DNA of 64,000 bases from JBQSUQ01 sp052384575 (GCA_052384575.1 JBQSUQ010000014.1), one strand, 5' to 3'; counted from the stretch's first letter, positions 1 through 8,843 are shown. Notes: generated by a model not told the origin, from the letters alone. Translations and numbers: made by a program.

Positions 1-195
1 TATGGAATTAGTGCTGTGATGGCTGACAAATCATCTAAAGTCGTTTGTGTTGTTGATTCTACAAAATTTAACCGAAGAGGTTTTAATATTGTATTGCCAA
101 TGCATAAAGTAGATTTAGTTATTACTGATAATCAAATTCCACAAGACAAATTACTTGAACTCACACAAAAAAATATTCAAGTTGAAATCGCTTAA
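1..195 (+). CDS. DeoR-family transcriptional regulator, C-terminal end (partial)
   Basis: An open frame runs from the window edge to a TAA at 193-195 and encodes about 64 residues, starting YGISAVMADKSSKVV and ending NIQVEIA. The stretch with VVDSTKF followed by LVITD is typical of the end of the DeoR-type sugar-phosphate sensor domain, where the last strands close the phosphosugar-binding fold. The helix-turn-helix half lies outside the window, so the regulated pathway and gene name cannot be given. About 207 bases without a gene follow before yicC; I see no terminator or RNA there. Confidence 0.7.
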   Translation, partial: YGISAVMADKSSKVVCVVDSTKFNRRGFNIVLPMHKVDLVITDNQIPQDKLLELTQKNIQVEIA

Positions 196-402
196 TTTAG
201 TTGTGAGAATTATTATTAAATAAATTACCAATAACATATAAGTATTATTTCATCTTTTATAAACTCTAAATTCACCTGAGTTATAAATCCAAGTAAAATT
301 TTTAAAAATCATCATCTACCACTGCTTTTATTTTACAAAATAAAAAATTTCCCAGTAAAATACCCAAGGTAAATTAATATACAGATAATTAAGGAAGGAA
401 AT

Positions 403-1266
403 ATGATTTACAGCATGACAGCTTTTGCGCGTCGCGAACTAAAAAAAGATTGGGGCGACGCAGTTTGGGAAATTCGTTCGGTGAACCAGCGTTATTTAGA
501 GAATTTTTTCCGTTTACCTGAAGCATTTCGTGGTTTAGAAAACAGTTTGCGTGAAAAATTACGTCAAAATCTCACAAGAGGAAAAATTGAATGTAGCTTG
601 CGGATTGATAATAAAAAACAAACTATCAGCGAATTGCATTTAAATAAAGACTTAGCAGAGCAAGTTATTCAATCATTAAAATGGTTACAAACACAGGCTG
701 GAGAAGGCGATATTAATTTAACGGATGTATTGCGTTATCCCGGCGTCGTTGAAACACCAGAGCAAGATCTTGATGCGATCAGCCAAGATTTATTAGCGGA
801 ATTTGATCTGTTATTACAAGAATTTATTGAAATGCGTGCGCGTGAAGGGGAAAAATTACAACAAATTATTCAGCAACGTTTGGAAAGCATTGACATTGAA
901 ACTAGCAAAGTGCGGTCAAAAATGCCAGAGATTTTGCAATGGCAACGTGATCGTTTATTGCAGCGTTTTGAAGAAGTACAAATCCTGCCTGATCCAACTC
1001 GTTTAGAGCAAGAATTAATTTTATTGGCGCAACGTATTGATGTGGCAGAAGAATTAGATCGTTTACAAATGCACGTAAAAGAAACTAAATCTATTTTGAA
1101 AAAAGGTGGCGCAGTGGGGCGTAAATTAGACTTTATGATGCAAGAGCTTAACCGAGAAAGTAACACCTTAGCTTCAAAATCAATTAATGCTGAAGTGACA
1201 GCCTCCGCAGTTGAATTGAAAGTATTAATTGAGCAAATGCGCGAACAAATTCAGAATTTGGAGTAA
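403..1266 (+). CDS. yicC: YicC family endoribonuclease-like protein
   Basis: The 287-residue product starts MIYSMTAFARREL and continues WEIRSVNQRYLE, the signature N-terminus of the YicC family. The C-terminal part (about 200-287), with EELDRLQMHVKE and GRKLDFMMQELNRE, matches the conserved YicC/DUF1732 end. E. coli YicC has been described as an endoribonuclease acting on small RNA; that role is family knowledge, not visible here. The start is supported by AAGGAAGG a few bases upstream of ATG. The next gene begins 4 bases after the stop, so the two are probably co-transcribed. Confidence 0.93.
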   Translation: MIYSMTAFARRELKKDWGDAVWEIRSVNQRYLENFFRLPEAFRGLENSLREKLRQNLTRGKIECSLRIDNKKQTISELHLNKDLAEQVIQSLKWLQTQAGEGDINLTDVLRYPGVVETPEQDLDAISQDLLAEFDLLLQEFIEMRAREGEKLQQIIQQRLESIDIETSKVRSKMPEILQWQRDRLLQRFEEVQILPDPTRLEQELILLAQRIDVAEELDRLQMHVKETKSILKKGGAVGRKLDFMMQELNRESNTLASKSINAEVTASAVELKVLIEQMREQIQNLE

Positions 1267-1269
1267 ATC

Positions 1270-2100
1270 ATGGCAATTATTCATTTAACACAATATCGTT
1301 TGTTCGAGATTGCAGGGGCGGATGCAGAGAAATTTTTACAAGGGCAATTAACTTGTGATGTGACTAAACTAATAGACGGACAAGCCACCTTCACCGCACA
1401 TTGCGATCCAAAAGGAAAAGTCAATTCTGCTTTTCATTTAATTCGTCTTTCTAACGAGCAATTTTATCTCTTAATAAGAAGTGCATTATTGCCATTGGCG
1501 TTAGATCAATTGAAAAAATATGCAGTTTTCTCCAAGGTAAGCTTTACCCAATTAGATCTGCAAATTGTTGGCATAATCGACGAAAATGTCGACATTTCGG
1601 CACAGATTGTGCTCAAGCTAGCTAATCGAACTATTTTAATTAATCCTCAAAGTGCGGTGCCATTTAATGCAGATTTCTCGCAGTGGGATGTGGCGGATAT
1701 TCAGCAAGGTTATCCGATATTAAGTGAAAAAACACAAACCGAATTTATTCCGCAGGCGTTAAATTTACAATGCATTGAGCAAGCAATTTCCTTCCAAAAA
1801 GGGTGCTACATTGGTCAAGAAACCGTCGCGAGAGCGAAATATCGTGGCGCCAATAAGCGTGCGATGTTTACTTTCACCGCCAATTCAACGCTGTTGCCTG
1901 AAGTGAACGACGAAATTGAAATGCAACTGGAAAATGGTTGGCGTAAAACGGGGACCATTCTAAGTGCGGTGCATTTTGGCGATGTTTTATGGCTCCAAGT
2001 GGTGCTGAGCAATGAAATTTCGGATAAAGATCAATTTAGATTATTGAATACGGAAACCGCCTTAACATTGCAAGCATTGCCTTATCATTTAGATAATTAA
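1270..2100 (+). CDS. ygfZ: tRNA-modifying protein YgfZ (folate-dependent Fe-S helper)
   Basis: The 276-residue protein belongs to the GcvT-like folate-binding family. It carries the YgfZ signature FQKGCYIGQETVARAKYRG near residue 180; its central Cys is the one essential in E. coli YgfZ. Family members support Fe-S enzymes, including those that thiolate tRNA (MiaB). It is shorter than the E. coli protein (about 326) but close to other Haemophilus versions as I remember them. A GGAG at the end of yicC serves as the ribosome site, so translation is probably coupled to yicC. Confidence 0.93.
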   Translation: MAIIHLTQYRLFEIAGADAEKFLQGQLTCDVTKLIDGQATFTAHCDPKGKVNSAFHLIRLSNEQFYLLIRSALLPLALDQLKKYAVFSKVSFTQLDLQIVGIIDENVDISAQIVLKLANRTILINPQSAVPFNADFSQWDVADIQQGYPILSEKTQTEFIPQALNLQCIEQAISFQKGCYIGQETVARAKYRGANKRAMFTFTANSTLLPEVNDEIEMQLENGWRKTGTILSAVHFGDVLWLQVVLSNEISDKDQFRLLNTETALTLQALPYHLDN

Positions 2101-2110
2101 TCCTGTTCAC

Positions 2111-2153
2111 AAAACTGCGGTGAAAACTTGCCATTTTTTCACCGCGGTTTTAT
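2111..2153 (+). terminator. Terminator built from an imperfect inverted USS-like pair
   Basis: AAAACTGCGGTGAAAA and TTTTTTCACCGCGGTTTT form an almost perfect stem 11 bases after the ygfZ stop, followed by T-rich sequence. Both arms resemble the uptake signal GTGCGGT but each has a changed base. Confidence 0.75.
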
Positions 2154-2242
2154 TGAGATCAAACCTCATTTCCTGTAAACTATTCTCCCGTCTTGATATA
2201 TTAATCAACTCTTTTTAGTTCTATATTTATTTAGGTTTCACT

Positions 2243-3877
2243 ATGTCTACCAATTATATTTTTGTCACAGGCGGTGTTGTTTCATCGTTAGGGAAAGGAA
2301 TTGCTGCTGCCTCATTAGCTGCATTATTAGAAGCACGCGGTTTAAACGTCACCATTATGAAATTGGATCCCTACATTAATGTTGACCCAGGTACAATGAG
2401 CCCAACGCAACATGGCGAAGTGTTCGTTACGCAGGATGGCGCAGAAACCGATTTAGACTTAGGTCATTATGAGCGTTTCATCCGTACAAAAATGACAAAA
2501 CGTAACAACTTCACCACAGGTAAAATTTATTCTGAAGTATTACGTAAAGAACGTCGCGGCGATTATTTAGGCGCTACCATTCAAGTTATCCCACATATTA
2601 CCAATGAAATTAAAGCGCGTGTCATTGATGGCGCTGCTGGCCATGACGTTGCCATTATTGAAGTGGGCGGCACAGTAGGCGATATCGAATCTTTACCATT
2701 CCTTGAATCGCTCCGTCAACTTGCAGTACAGGTAGGACGCGAACATACATTATTTATGCACTTAACCTTAGTGCCATATATTCCAACTGCTGGTGAAGTG
2801 AAAACCAAACCAACACAACATTCAGTAAAAGAATTATTATCCATTGGTATTCAACCAGATGTGTTAATTTGCCGCTCAGATCGTATGATTCCACCAAATG
2901 AACGTGCCAAAATTGCTTTATTCTGTAATGTGCCAGAAAAAGCAGTGATTTCATTAAAAGATGTGGACTCAATCTACCGCATTCCTGCGCTATTGCAATC
3001 ACAAGGCTTAGATGATCTGGTTTGCAAACGTTTCAACTTCTTAAATTGCAAACCTGCCGATTTATCCGAGTGGGAACAAGTGCTTTATCGCCAAGCGAAT
3101 CCAACTGGTGAAGTAACCATTGGTATGGTCGGAAAATATGTTGAATTACCAGATGCTTACAAATCTGTTAATGAAGCGTTAAAACACGCTGGCTTAACCA
3201 ACCGCTTAACCGTTAACATCAAATACATTGATTCACAAGATGTTGAAACCAAAGGGGTTGATGTATTAAAAGGATTGGACGGTATTTTAGTACCAGGTGG
3301 TTTTGGCTATCGCGGTGTAGAAGGCAAAATTCTGACAGCTAAATATGCACGTGAAAACAATATTCCTTATTTAGGCATTTGTTTAGGGATGCAAATTGCA
3401 TTAATTGAATATGCACGTAATGTAGCAGGTTTAACTCAAGCGAATTCATCCGAATTTGATAAAGAGTGCCCACAACCAGTGGTTGGTTTAATTACAGAAT
3501 GGCAAGATGCTGAAGGTAATGTTGAAACTCGTTCAGATCAATCGGATTTAGGCGGTACAATGCGTCTTGGCGCACAACAATGTCATCTTATCGAAGGTTC
3601 AAAAGCCTACGAATTATATGGTAAAGCGACAATTGAAGAACGCCACCGCCACCGTTACGAAGTCAATAATAAACTATTACCACAAATTGAAGCCGCGGGC
3701 CTAAAAGTCACAGGTTTAAGTGCGGATAAAAAATTAGTCGAAATTATTGAAATTCCAACTCACCCATGGTTTGTTGCTGCACAATTCCACCCAGAATTTA
3801 CATCAACACCACGTGATGGACATCCGTTATTCGCTGGTTTTGTAAAAGCAGCGAGAGATAATCAGGAAAAAGCTTAA
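2243..3877 (+). CDS. pyrG: CTP synthase
   Basis: The 544-residue enzyme makes CTP from UTP, ATP and glutamine in the cytoplasm. The N-terminal synthase domain (about 1-265) starts with FVTGGVVSSLGKGIAAASLA, the ATP/UTP-binding P-loop-like region, and has the conserved MKLDPYINVDPGTMSPTQHGE. The C-terminal class I glutamine amidotransferase domain carries the nucleophile motif LGICLGMQ near residue 380 and the FHPE motif near 515. Length is normal. In enterobacteria pyrG is followed directly by eno; here a 10 kb restriction-modification island separates them. Confidence 0.98.
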   Translation: MSTNYIFVTGGVVSSLGKGIAAASLAALLEARGLNVTIMKLDPYINVDPGTMSPTQHGEVFVTQDGAETDLDLGHYERFIRTKMTKRNNFTTGKIYSEVLRKERRGDYLGATIQVIPHITNEIKARVIDGAAGHDVAIIEVGGTVGDIESLPFLESLRQLAVQVGREHTLFMHLTLVPYIPTAGEVKTKPTQHSVKELLSIGIQPDVLICRSDRMIPPNERAKIALFCNVPEKAVISLKDVDSIYRIPALLQSQGLDDLVCKRFNFLNCKPADLSEWEQVLYRQANPTGEVTIGMVGKYVELPDAYKSVNEALKHAGLTNRLTVNIKYIDSQDVETKGVDVLKGLDGILVPGGFGYRGVEGKILTAKYARENNIPYLGICLGMQIALIEYARNVAGLTQANSSEFDKECPQPVVGLITEWQDAEGNVETRSDQSDLGGTMRLGAQQCHLIEGSKAYELYGKATIEERHRHRYEVNNKLLPQIEAAGLKVTGLSADKKLVEIIEIPTHPWFVAAQFHPEFTSTPRDGHPLFAGFVKAARDNQEKA

Positions 3878-3894
3878 AAATTAAATAAATTCCT

Positions 3895-3928
3895 AAGGCT
3901 GTCAGGCATCGCTTGGCAGCCTTTTTAT
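3895..3928 (+). terminator. pyrG terminator
   Basis: AAGGCTG pairs with CAGCCTT across a 15-base loop and is followed by TTTATTT, 18 bases after the pyrG stop. The restriction-modification island begins immediately after this hairpin. Confidence 0.8.
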
Positions 3929-3929
3929 T

Positions 3930-4423
3930 TGGATTTTACTTACGCTTGGGAACAGCGGAAGTTGGGGGATATTGTTGAAATCATTATGGGACAGTCACCT
4001 AGTTCTGAATATTACACAGATAACCCTGAAGATTATATCCTTGTTCAAGGAAATGCAGATATTAAAAATGGAAAAGTATTTCCACGTGTATGGACAACTC
4101 AAATTACTAAAATGAGCAAAAAGAATGACCTAATTATGAGTGTCCGAGCTCCAGTTGGAGATATGGCGAAAACAGATTATGAGGTGGTTCTTGGGCGTGG
4201 AGTGTGTGCAATAAGAGGAGATGAATTTATTTACCAATTATTAAACAAAATGAAAATAGATGGGTATTGGCAAACATTAAGTACAGGTTCAACATTTGAG
4301 TCAATTAATTCTAGTGACATAAAGAATGCTCAAATAGTAATCTCAAGCCAACAAGAACAACAAAAAATCGGATCCTTTTTCACCGCACTTGATCGCCTTA
4401 TCACCACTCATCAGCGTAAGTAA
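3930..4423 (+). pseudogene. Silent hsdS half-cassette A (one target-recognition domain)
   Basis: This frame has no credible start. It begins with the conserved HsdS junction (YAWEQRKLGDIVEIIMGQSP) and ends at QQKIGSFFTALDRLITTHQRK, followed at once by TAA. It encodes one complete target-recognition domain of a type I restriction-modification specificity subunit (about 160 residues), bounded by the same conserved segments that bound each recognition domain in the full hsdS at 7641-8843. It points opposite to that gene, so recombination between the matching repeats would invert the intervening DNA and could bring this domain into the expressed gene. The junction words match the second (C-terminal) domain of the expressed gene: QRKLG at the front and GSFF at the back. 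I infer a stored alternative for that position. Confidence 0.85.
4352..4421 (+). repeat. 70-bp hsdS recombination repeat, copy 1 (inverted relative to the other three)
   Basis: The segment encodes QEQQKIGSFFTALDRLITTHQRK and contains an uptake signal core. It recurs on the opposite strand at 5392-5461, 7694-7763 and 8309-8378. Copies 1 and 3 share a GGATCC variant; copies 2 and 4 share a different variant at the same place (3 mismatches in 70). It is the likely crossover site for the neighbouring recombinase. Confidence 0.85.
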
Positions 4424-4449
4424 AATAAATCATTTGATAGGAGATACCT

Positions 4450-5376
4450 ATGAACAACACAGATTCAACTCAAGAGCTATTTTACCAGTACTATTCTCGT
4501 TGGATTCATATTTACAAAGAAGGGGCTATCAGGAAAGTCACTATGTCAAAATATCTAAGTACTTTAGAATGGCTCAAAAAATTAATTCCAAATCTATTGT
4601 TATGTGATCTTAATCGTATTACTTATCAGCAATTATTAAATGACTACGCGATCTATCATGAAAAACAAACAACAATGGACTTTCATCATCAGCTCAAAAG
4701 TGCCATTCTTGACGCCGTTGATGAAGGTATTTTAGCAAAAGATCCGACGAGAAAGGCTATCATTAAAGGTCGCCCTCCTAGAATGAAAAAGCCCAAATAC
4801 CTTAACCAATTTGAATTGCATACCTTAATTACTCAACTTAATCTAACAAAAGATATTAATTGGGATTGGTTGATTTTATTAATCGCTAAAACAGGCATGC
4901 GATTTTCTGAGGCTTTAGCCTTAACGCCAAAGGATTTTGACTTTTCTCATCAAACCTTATCAATTAACAAGACTTGGAATTATAAAGAGGGTGGCGGTTT
5001 TCAACCAACTAAAAATCGCTCATCAATTCGAAAAATCCCCCTTGATTGGCAAACCATTATTCAATTTTCAGAATTAGTAAAAAATAAGCCTGAAGAAAAA
5101 CCTATTTTTGTTCACAAAAAAGTTTTCAATTCTACTATTAATGGTATTTTGATTCGTCGTTGTAAAAAGGCAAATATTCCCATTATTTCATTACATGGGT
5201 TACGACATACGCATGCCTCCCTACTATTATTTGCAGGCGTATCTATTGCAAGTGTTGCTAGACGTTTGGGGCATTCTAATATGACAACAACGCAAAAAAC
5301 TTATCTACACATCATTCAAGAATTAGAAAATCGTGATATTGATCTCGTTATGCGTTCATTATCAAATTTAAGTTAA
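4450..5376 (+). CDS. Tyrosine recombinase, probable hsdS invertase
   Basis: The 308-residue protein is a phage-integrase-family recombinase. The C-terminal catalytic half shows the full set: Arg151 (TGMRFSEAL), Lys188 (PTKNRSS), His249-x-x-Arg252 (HGLRH), His275 (LGHSN) and the nucleophile Tyr285 (KTYLHI). The N-terminal core-binding SAM-like domain covers about 1-110. The start ATG follows TAGGAG by 7 bases. The gene lies between two converging hsdS half-cassettes that end in 70-bp inverted repeats, as recombinase genes do in invertible type I systems such as the pneumococcal SpnIII locus (family knowledge). Its substrate is inferred from position; an integrase from a lost element is the alternative. 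Confidence 0.88.
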   Translation: MNNTDSTQELFYQYYSRWIHIYKEGAIRKVTMSKYLSTLEWLKKLIPNLLLCDLNRITYQQLLNDYAIYHEKQTTMDFHHQLKSAILDAVDEGILAKDPTRKAIIKGRPPRMKKPKYLNQFELHTLITQLNLTKDINWDWLILLIAKTGMRFSEALALTPKDFDFSHQTLSINKTWNYKEGGGFQPTKNRSSIRKIPLDWQTIIQFSELVKNKPEEKPIFVHKKVFNSTINGILIRRCKKANIPIISLHGLRHTHASLLLFAGVSIASVARRLGHSNMTTTQKTYLHIIQELENRDIDLVMRSLSNLS

Positions 5377-5893
5377 CCTTATATAGCAAAAACTTACGCT
5401 GATGAGTGGTGATAAGGCGATCAAGTGCGGTGAAAAATGTGCCGATTTTTTGTTGTTCTTGTAATAATGGAAGTGAAATTACAATTTTCGACATTACGTT
5501 GTTCATTAACTTAGGGTTCCCAACATAAGAAACATAATTCTTTGCAACTTTATTTAATGCTTCAGCTATCATTTTATTCGGTCTAAATTTATCTTCTATC
5601 AATACACCACAGACATTAGTACAATAAAACTTACCATCTCTATAGTTAACTGTCCCCGCATTTGCACCATCAGTTGTCCAAGTTATAGCATTTTCATACA
5701 AATACTCATTGTAATATCCCATTAAGCCATCATTTTTAGTTTGAGATGAAAAAACAGGATATTGTTTATCCTCTGATATATTTTCACTTGTAGAGGATGT
5801 AGGTAATACATAGCCACGAGTGATCTTAAATAAATCTTCTATCTTCCGCTGTTCCCAAGCGTCAGTAATTGTTGGATGGGTTTTAAAGTGCAA
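5348..5893 (-). pseudogene. Silent hsdS half-cassette B (one target-recognition domain)
   Basis: This frame encodes one HsdS target-recognition domain bounded by TDAWEQRKIEDLFKITRGYV and QQKIGTFFTALDRLITTHQRK, then about 15 unrelated residues that read antisense into the recombinase gene. Its apparent start lies inside the hsdM terminator, and no ribosome site is seen, so it is probably not expressed. It has the same orientation as the complete hsdS and the opposite one to cassette A. The GTFF ending matches the first domain of the expressed hsdS, so I infer a stored alternative for the N-terminal half. An inversion between A and B across the recombinase would reverse which cassette faces hsdS. 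Confidence 0.82.
5392..5461 (-). repeat. 70-bp hsdS recombination repeat, copy 2
   Basis: This is the inverted partner of 4352-4421, differing at 3 of 70 positions. The pair brackets the recombinase gene exactly. Confidence 0.85.
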
Positions 5894-5894
5894 A

Positions 5895-5931
5895 CATTAA
5901 AAAACCCACTACGACGTTGCCATAATGGGTT
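5895..5931 (-). terminator. hsdM terminator
   Basis: On the minus strand AACCCA pairs with TGGGTT and is followed by TTTTT, about 30 bases after the hsdM stop. It separates the transcribed hsd genes from cassette B. Confidence 0.75.
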
Positions 5932-5960
5932 ATACAGAATACAACTTTTTATGTTGTTTG

Positions 5961-7577
5961 TTATTCGGGCAAATTAATTCCCAAGAGTTTTAATTGCTCG
6001 TGGATTTCTTTCTCCAATTGGGCAATTTCCGCATCATCTTCTTGCAATTGTTTTAGTACAAGATCAATGTCAATTTCTTCCTCTTCTTCAAAAGTATCCA
6101 CATAACGAGGAATATTCAAGTTATATTCGTTTTCGATGATTTCATCTAAACTGGCAACATAAGCATATTTATCCACATTTTTGCGTTGTTGATAGGTTTC
6201 AATAATTTTCTGCACGTGCTCATCGGTTAATCGATTCTGATTTTTGCCTTTTTCAAAATGTTGGCTAGCGTCAATGAATAAAATATCTTTATTGCTACGA
6301 TTCTTTTTAAATACCAAAATTGTGGTTGGAATACTGGTTCCATAGAACAAGTTAGCAGGTAATCCAATCACCGCATCTAAATAATTCCCTTTTGCGTTGG
6401 TTGTATTATCACCAATTAAGGCTTTACGAATTTTCCCTTCCGCTGCACCTCGGAAAAGTACACCATGAGGCAACACAATTGCCATTGTGCCTTGTTCACC
6501 TAAATGATATAAGCTGTGTAAAATAAAGGCATAATCTGCTTTAGAAGCAGGGGCTAATGCACCAAATGGTTGAAAACGAGCATCTTTTAATTTACGTTCA
6601 TTATTGTCCCAATTAGCCGAATATGGGGGATTTGCTACTACTGCATCAAACCGACACAAAGGCTGATCAATCCCTTGCGAATCCAATCCCTCTGGCCAGT
6701 CTGTTTCTAACGTATCTGCATTTGATAAGGTCATATTCTTATAGGAAACACCATGCATCATTAAATTCATACGCGCTAGGTTGTAGGTCGTCGTATTTAA
6801 CTCTTGACCATAATATTTTACTGGTTTAGAGGTTGGCAATTCATTCCCTACGGTTAACAATAACGAGCCAGAACCCATTGTCGGGTCATAAACTAAAAAG
6901 TTATCCTGATTATCTTCCACATTAAGCGTTACTAATTTCGCAAGAATTTTCGATACTTGATGGGGCGTATAAAATTCGCCGCCTTTCTTACCTGCATTTG
7001 CCGCAAATTGCCCAATTAAATATTCATAAATTTCCCCTAAAATATCGCGCCCATCATCATCTTTATATTCAATCTCATCAACCAATTTAACAATATTCCC
7101 TAAAGATTTTGCACGTTCATTAGTGGAATTCCCCAAGCGAGAATCACCTAAATTCAAATCATTAAATACGCCACGAAAATCTGCCACCGCATTTTCATTT
7201 AAGTTTGCATTTTGGTTAAAGTTATCAAATAACGCCTGATAATCGCTTGGCATTACCGCTGCATTATGAATTTTATCCATCAAGGAATCCCAAGTATCCT
7301 CAGGATTAATGGCATAGCCTAACGAGGCAGAAATATCCTCCAAATAATCTTGTAATTCTTCGCCTTTTGCCTGCACAAGATAAGCCGCATTCACGCTTTG
7401 ATTTTCCACAATATCAAGCAAATGGTTATCCACCAAATATTGTTCTTGATGTTTTGATAAATAACGATAAAACATAAAGGCAAGAATATAGTTTTTATAT
7501 TCTGATGCATCCATTGTGCCACGCAATTCATTTGCCATTGCCCAAAGTTTTGAAGTGATTGTTTGTACATTACTCAT
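5961..7577 (-). CDS. hsdM: Type I restriction-modification DNA methyltransferase subunit
   Basis: The 538-residue protein is an N6-adenine methyltransferase of the HsdM family. It has the N-terminal HsdM helical domain (about 5-150), the AdoMet-binding motif I as DPTMGSGSLL near residue 232, and the catalytic motif NPPYSANWDN near residue 316. GGEFYTPHQVSKILAKL before motif I is also typical. It pairs with HsdS to make the methylase and with HsdR for restriction. Translation follows TAAGGAAAACACAT before the ATG. hsdM lies downstream of hsdS, the reverse of the commonest order. It also lies between the expressed hsdS and the silent cassettes, so an inversion joining them would carry hsdM along. 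Confidence 0.96.
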   Translation of the reverse strand: MSNVQTITSKLWAMANELRGTMDASEYKNYILAFMFYRYLSKHQEQYLVDNHLLDIVENQSVNAAYLVQAKGEELQDYLEDISASLGYAINPEDTWDSLMDKIHNAAVMPSDYQALFDNFNQNANLNENAVADFRGVFNDLNLGDSRLGNSTNERAKSLGNIVKLVDEIEYKDDDGRDILGEIYEYLIGQFAANAGKKGGEFYTPHQVSKILAKLVTLNVEDNQDNFLVYDPTMGSGSLLLTVGNELPTSKPVKYYGQELNTTTYNLARMNLMMHGVSYKNMTLSNADTLETDWPEGLDSQGIDQPLCRFDAVVANPPYSANWDNNERKLKDARFQPFGALAPASKADYAFILHSLYHLGEQGTMAIVLPHGVLFRGAAEGKIRKALIGDNTTNAKGNYLDAVIGLPANLFYGTSIPTTILVFKKNRSNKDILFIDASQHFEKGKNQNRLTDEHVQKIIETYQQRKNVDKYAYVASLDEIIENEYNLNIPRYVDTFEEEEEIDIDLVLKQLQEDDAEIAQLEKEIHEQLKLLGINLPE

Positions 7578-7640
7578 ATGTGTTTTCCTTATAAAATTCG
7601 TTGTTTTTTAACCGCACTTTCGTGCTTTTTCTCTATTTAT

Positions 7641-8843
7641 TTAAACAAACATCTGTTGCAATAGTGCTTTTTTCAAATTTTTCACATTTTCCAACTTACG
7701 CTGATGAGTGGTGATAAGGCGATCAAGTGCGGTGAAAAAGGATCCGATTTTTTGTTGTTCTTGGTTTTCTGGGATCACAACTTTTATACTCATAAAGTCG
7801 TCATAGCTAATATTTAACAATCCATCCATTCTTGCCCCAGAAGAAACTAATTTTCCAAGTTCCCACTCTGGCAATTTTGTTGCAAATAGATATTCTAAGA
7901 AAGTTGCTTGCGTTTCCCGATTAGTTTCAAAACTATGATAAACCCTTGGCACTAAGGCTTCTTCATAATTTCTTAATTCAAAAACGACACCATACTTTGC
8001 TAATTTAGAATTACCATGGTTATATGAAAGTTGCCCTCTTCTTAATAATGTGTAATTTTTTTGTTCTTCTCCAGCAATATTAGTGGAAAAGCGTTCTCTT
8101 TGATCCAACCAACCATTACTTGCCGACATAGTTAGAGTCGGTAAGTCCATTCTGCCGTCATTACCATAAACTCGTTTTGTTATCTCCCCCAACTTCCGCT
8201 GTTCCCAAGCGTCAGTAAATTCAGGAAAACGAATTTCTGGAAATTCTTGCCCATTTTTTGGGAACATTTTTTGTAACAAAGATTTCTTCAATTTTTTTAC
8301 ATTTTCTAACTTACGCTGATGAGTGGTGATAAGGCGATCAAGTGCGGTGAAAAATGTGCCGATTTTTTGTTGTTCTTGTTTTTCCATTGGTATATAAAAT
8401 TCTGTATTACAAACAATTTTCCAATCTGAACGAGGCATTTTTGAACCAGCTGATAAATTAGCTACTGTTTGGAATAATTTACCTTGAATCAGAAAATATA
8501 AATAATCGCTACATAACATCTTTGAACTTAAAACCCACCAATCACCTACTGCGACACCATTAAAATCAGGATGTAACCAGTTTTCCAAATAAGGTCGTAA
8601 TTTACCGAATAGTACATCCCCTGCTTTAAATTCAATTCCTTTTTTATTATTACCTTTGATGAAAATATTTTTATTTAATCGTCCTTCACTTGAAATAATA
8701 TCTTCATATTCAACTGTTGGTAACTGATTACCCGTCTCAGTTTTTGAACGTCTAAAAGCTAATTCAGAGAATTTCCTCTGTTCCCAAGCGTCAGTAAATT
8801 CAGGAAAACGAAGTTTAGGTACGGACGATTTTTTGTTATTCAT
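7641..8843 (-). CDS. hsdS: Type I restriction-modification specificity subunit (expressed copy)
   Basis: The 400-residue protein has the classic duplicated layout. It starts with a short leader ending FPEFTDAWEQRK, then target-recognition domain 1 (about 20-150) and a first conserved helix with LDRLITTHQRKLENVKKLKK (about 160-190). A second FPEFTDAWEQRKLG follows near residue 205, then domain 2 (about 215-365) and a second conserved helix ending LLQQMFV. Each domain reads one half of the bipartite DNA target. Both domains are bounded by DNA repeats also found at the two silent half-cassettes, so four domains exist for two positions. The start ATG is preceded by TAGAGAAA. Recognition sequence cannot be predicted from here. 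Confidence 0.95.
   Translation of the reverse strand: MNNKKSSVPKLRFPEFTDAWEQRKFSELAFRRSKTETGNQLPTVEYEDIISSEGRLNKNIFIKGNNKKGIEFKAGDVLFGKLRPYLENWLHPDFNGVAVGDWWVLSSKMLCSDYLYFLIQGKLFQTVANLSAGSKMPRSDWKIVCNTEFYIPMEKQEQQKIGTFFTALDRLITTHQRKLENVKKLKKSLLQKMFPKNGQEFPEIRFPEFTDAWEQRKLGEITKRVYGNDGRMDLPTLTMSASNGWLDQRERFSTNIAGEEQKNYTLLRRGQLSYNHGNSKLAKYGVVFELRNYEEALVPRVYHSFETNRETQATFLEYLFATKLPEWELGKLVSSGARMDGLLNISYDDFMSIKVVIPENQEQQKIGSFFTALDRLITTHQRKLENVKNLKKALLQQMFV
7694..7763 (-). repeat. 70-bp hsdS recombination repeat, copy 3 (end of recognition domain 2)
   Basis: Matches 4352-4421 in inverted orientation, including the GGATCC variant. Confidence 0.82.
8193..8233 (-). repeat. hsdS junction repeat before recognition domain 2
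   Basis: The segment encoding FPEFTDAWEQRKL recurs at 8773-8812 before domain 1 and, shortened, at 3938-3970 (plus strand, cassette A) and 5843-5867 (cassette B). Cassette A shares 27 consecutive identical bases with this copy. Confidence 0.8.
8309..8378 (-). repeat. 70-bp hsdS recombination repeat, copy 4 (end of recognition domain 1)
   Basis: Carries the same variant as 5392-5461 and lacks the GGATCC form. Confidence 0.82.
8773..8812 (-). repeat. hsdS junction repeat before recognition domain 1
   Basis: Direct copy of 8193-8233 with one main change (CCTCTG for CCGCTG); encodes RFPEFTDAWEQRK near the N-terminus of HsdS. Confidence 0.75.

Noticed and set aside
2193..2210. TTGAT...ATCAA palindrome before pyrG, FNR-box-like
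   Set aside because: The spacer is six bases, not the four of an FNR box, and pyrG is not an expected target.
4450..5376. Prophage or genomic-island integrase with attachment sites
   Set aside because: No other phage genes or target-site duplication were seen, and the gene is bracketed precisely by hsdS inverted repeats.
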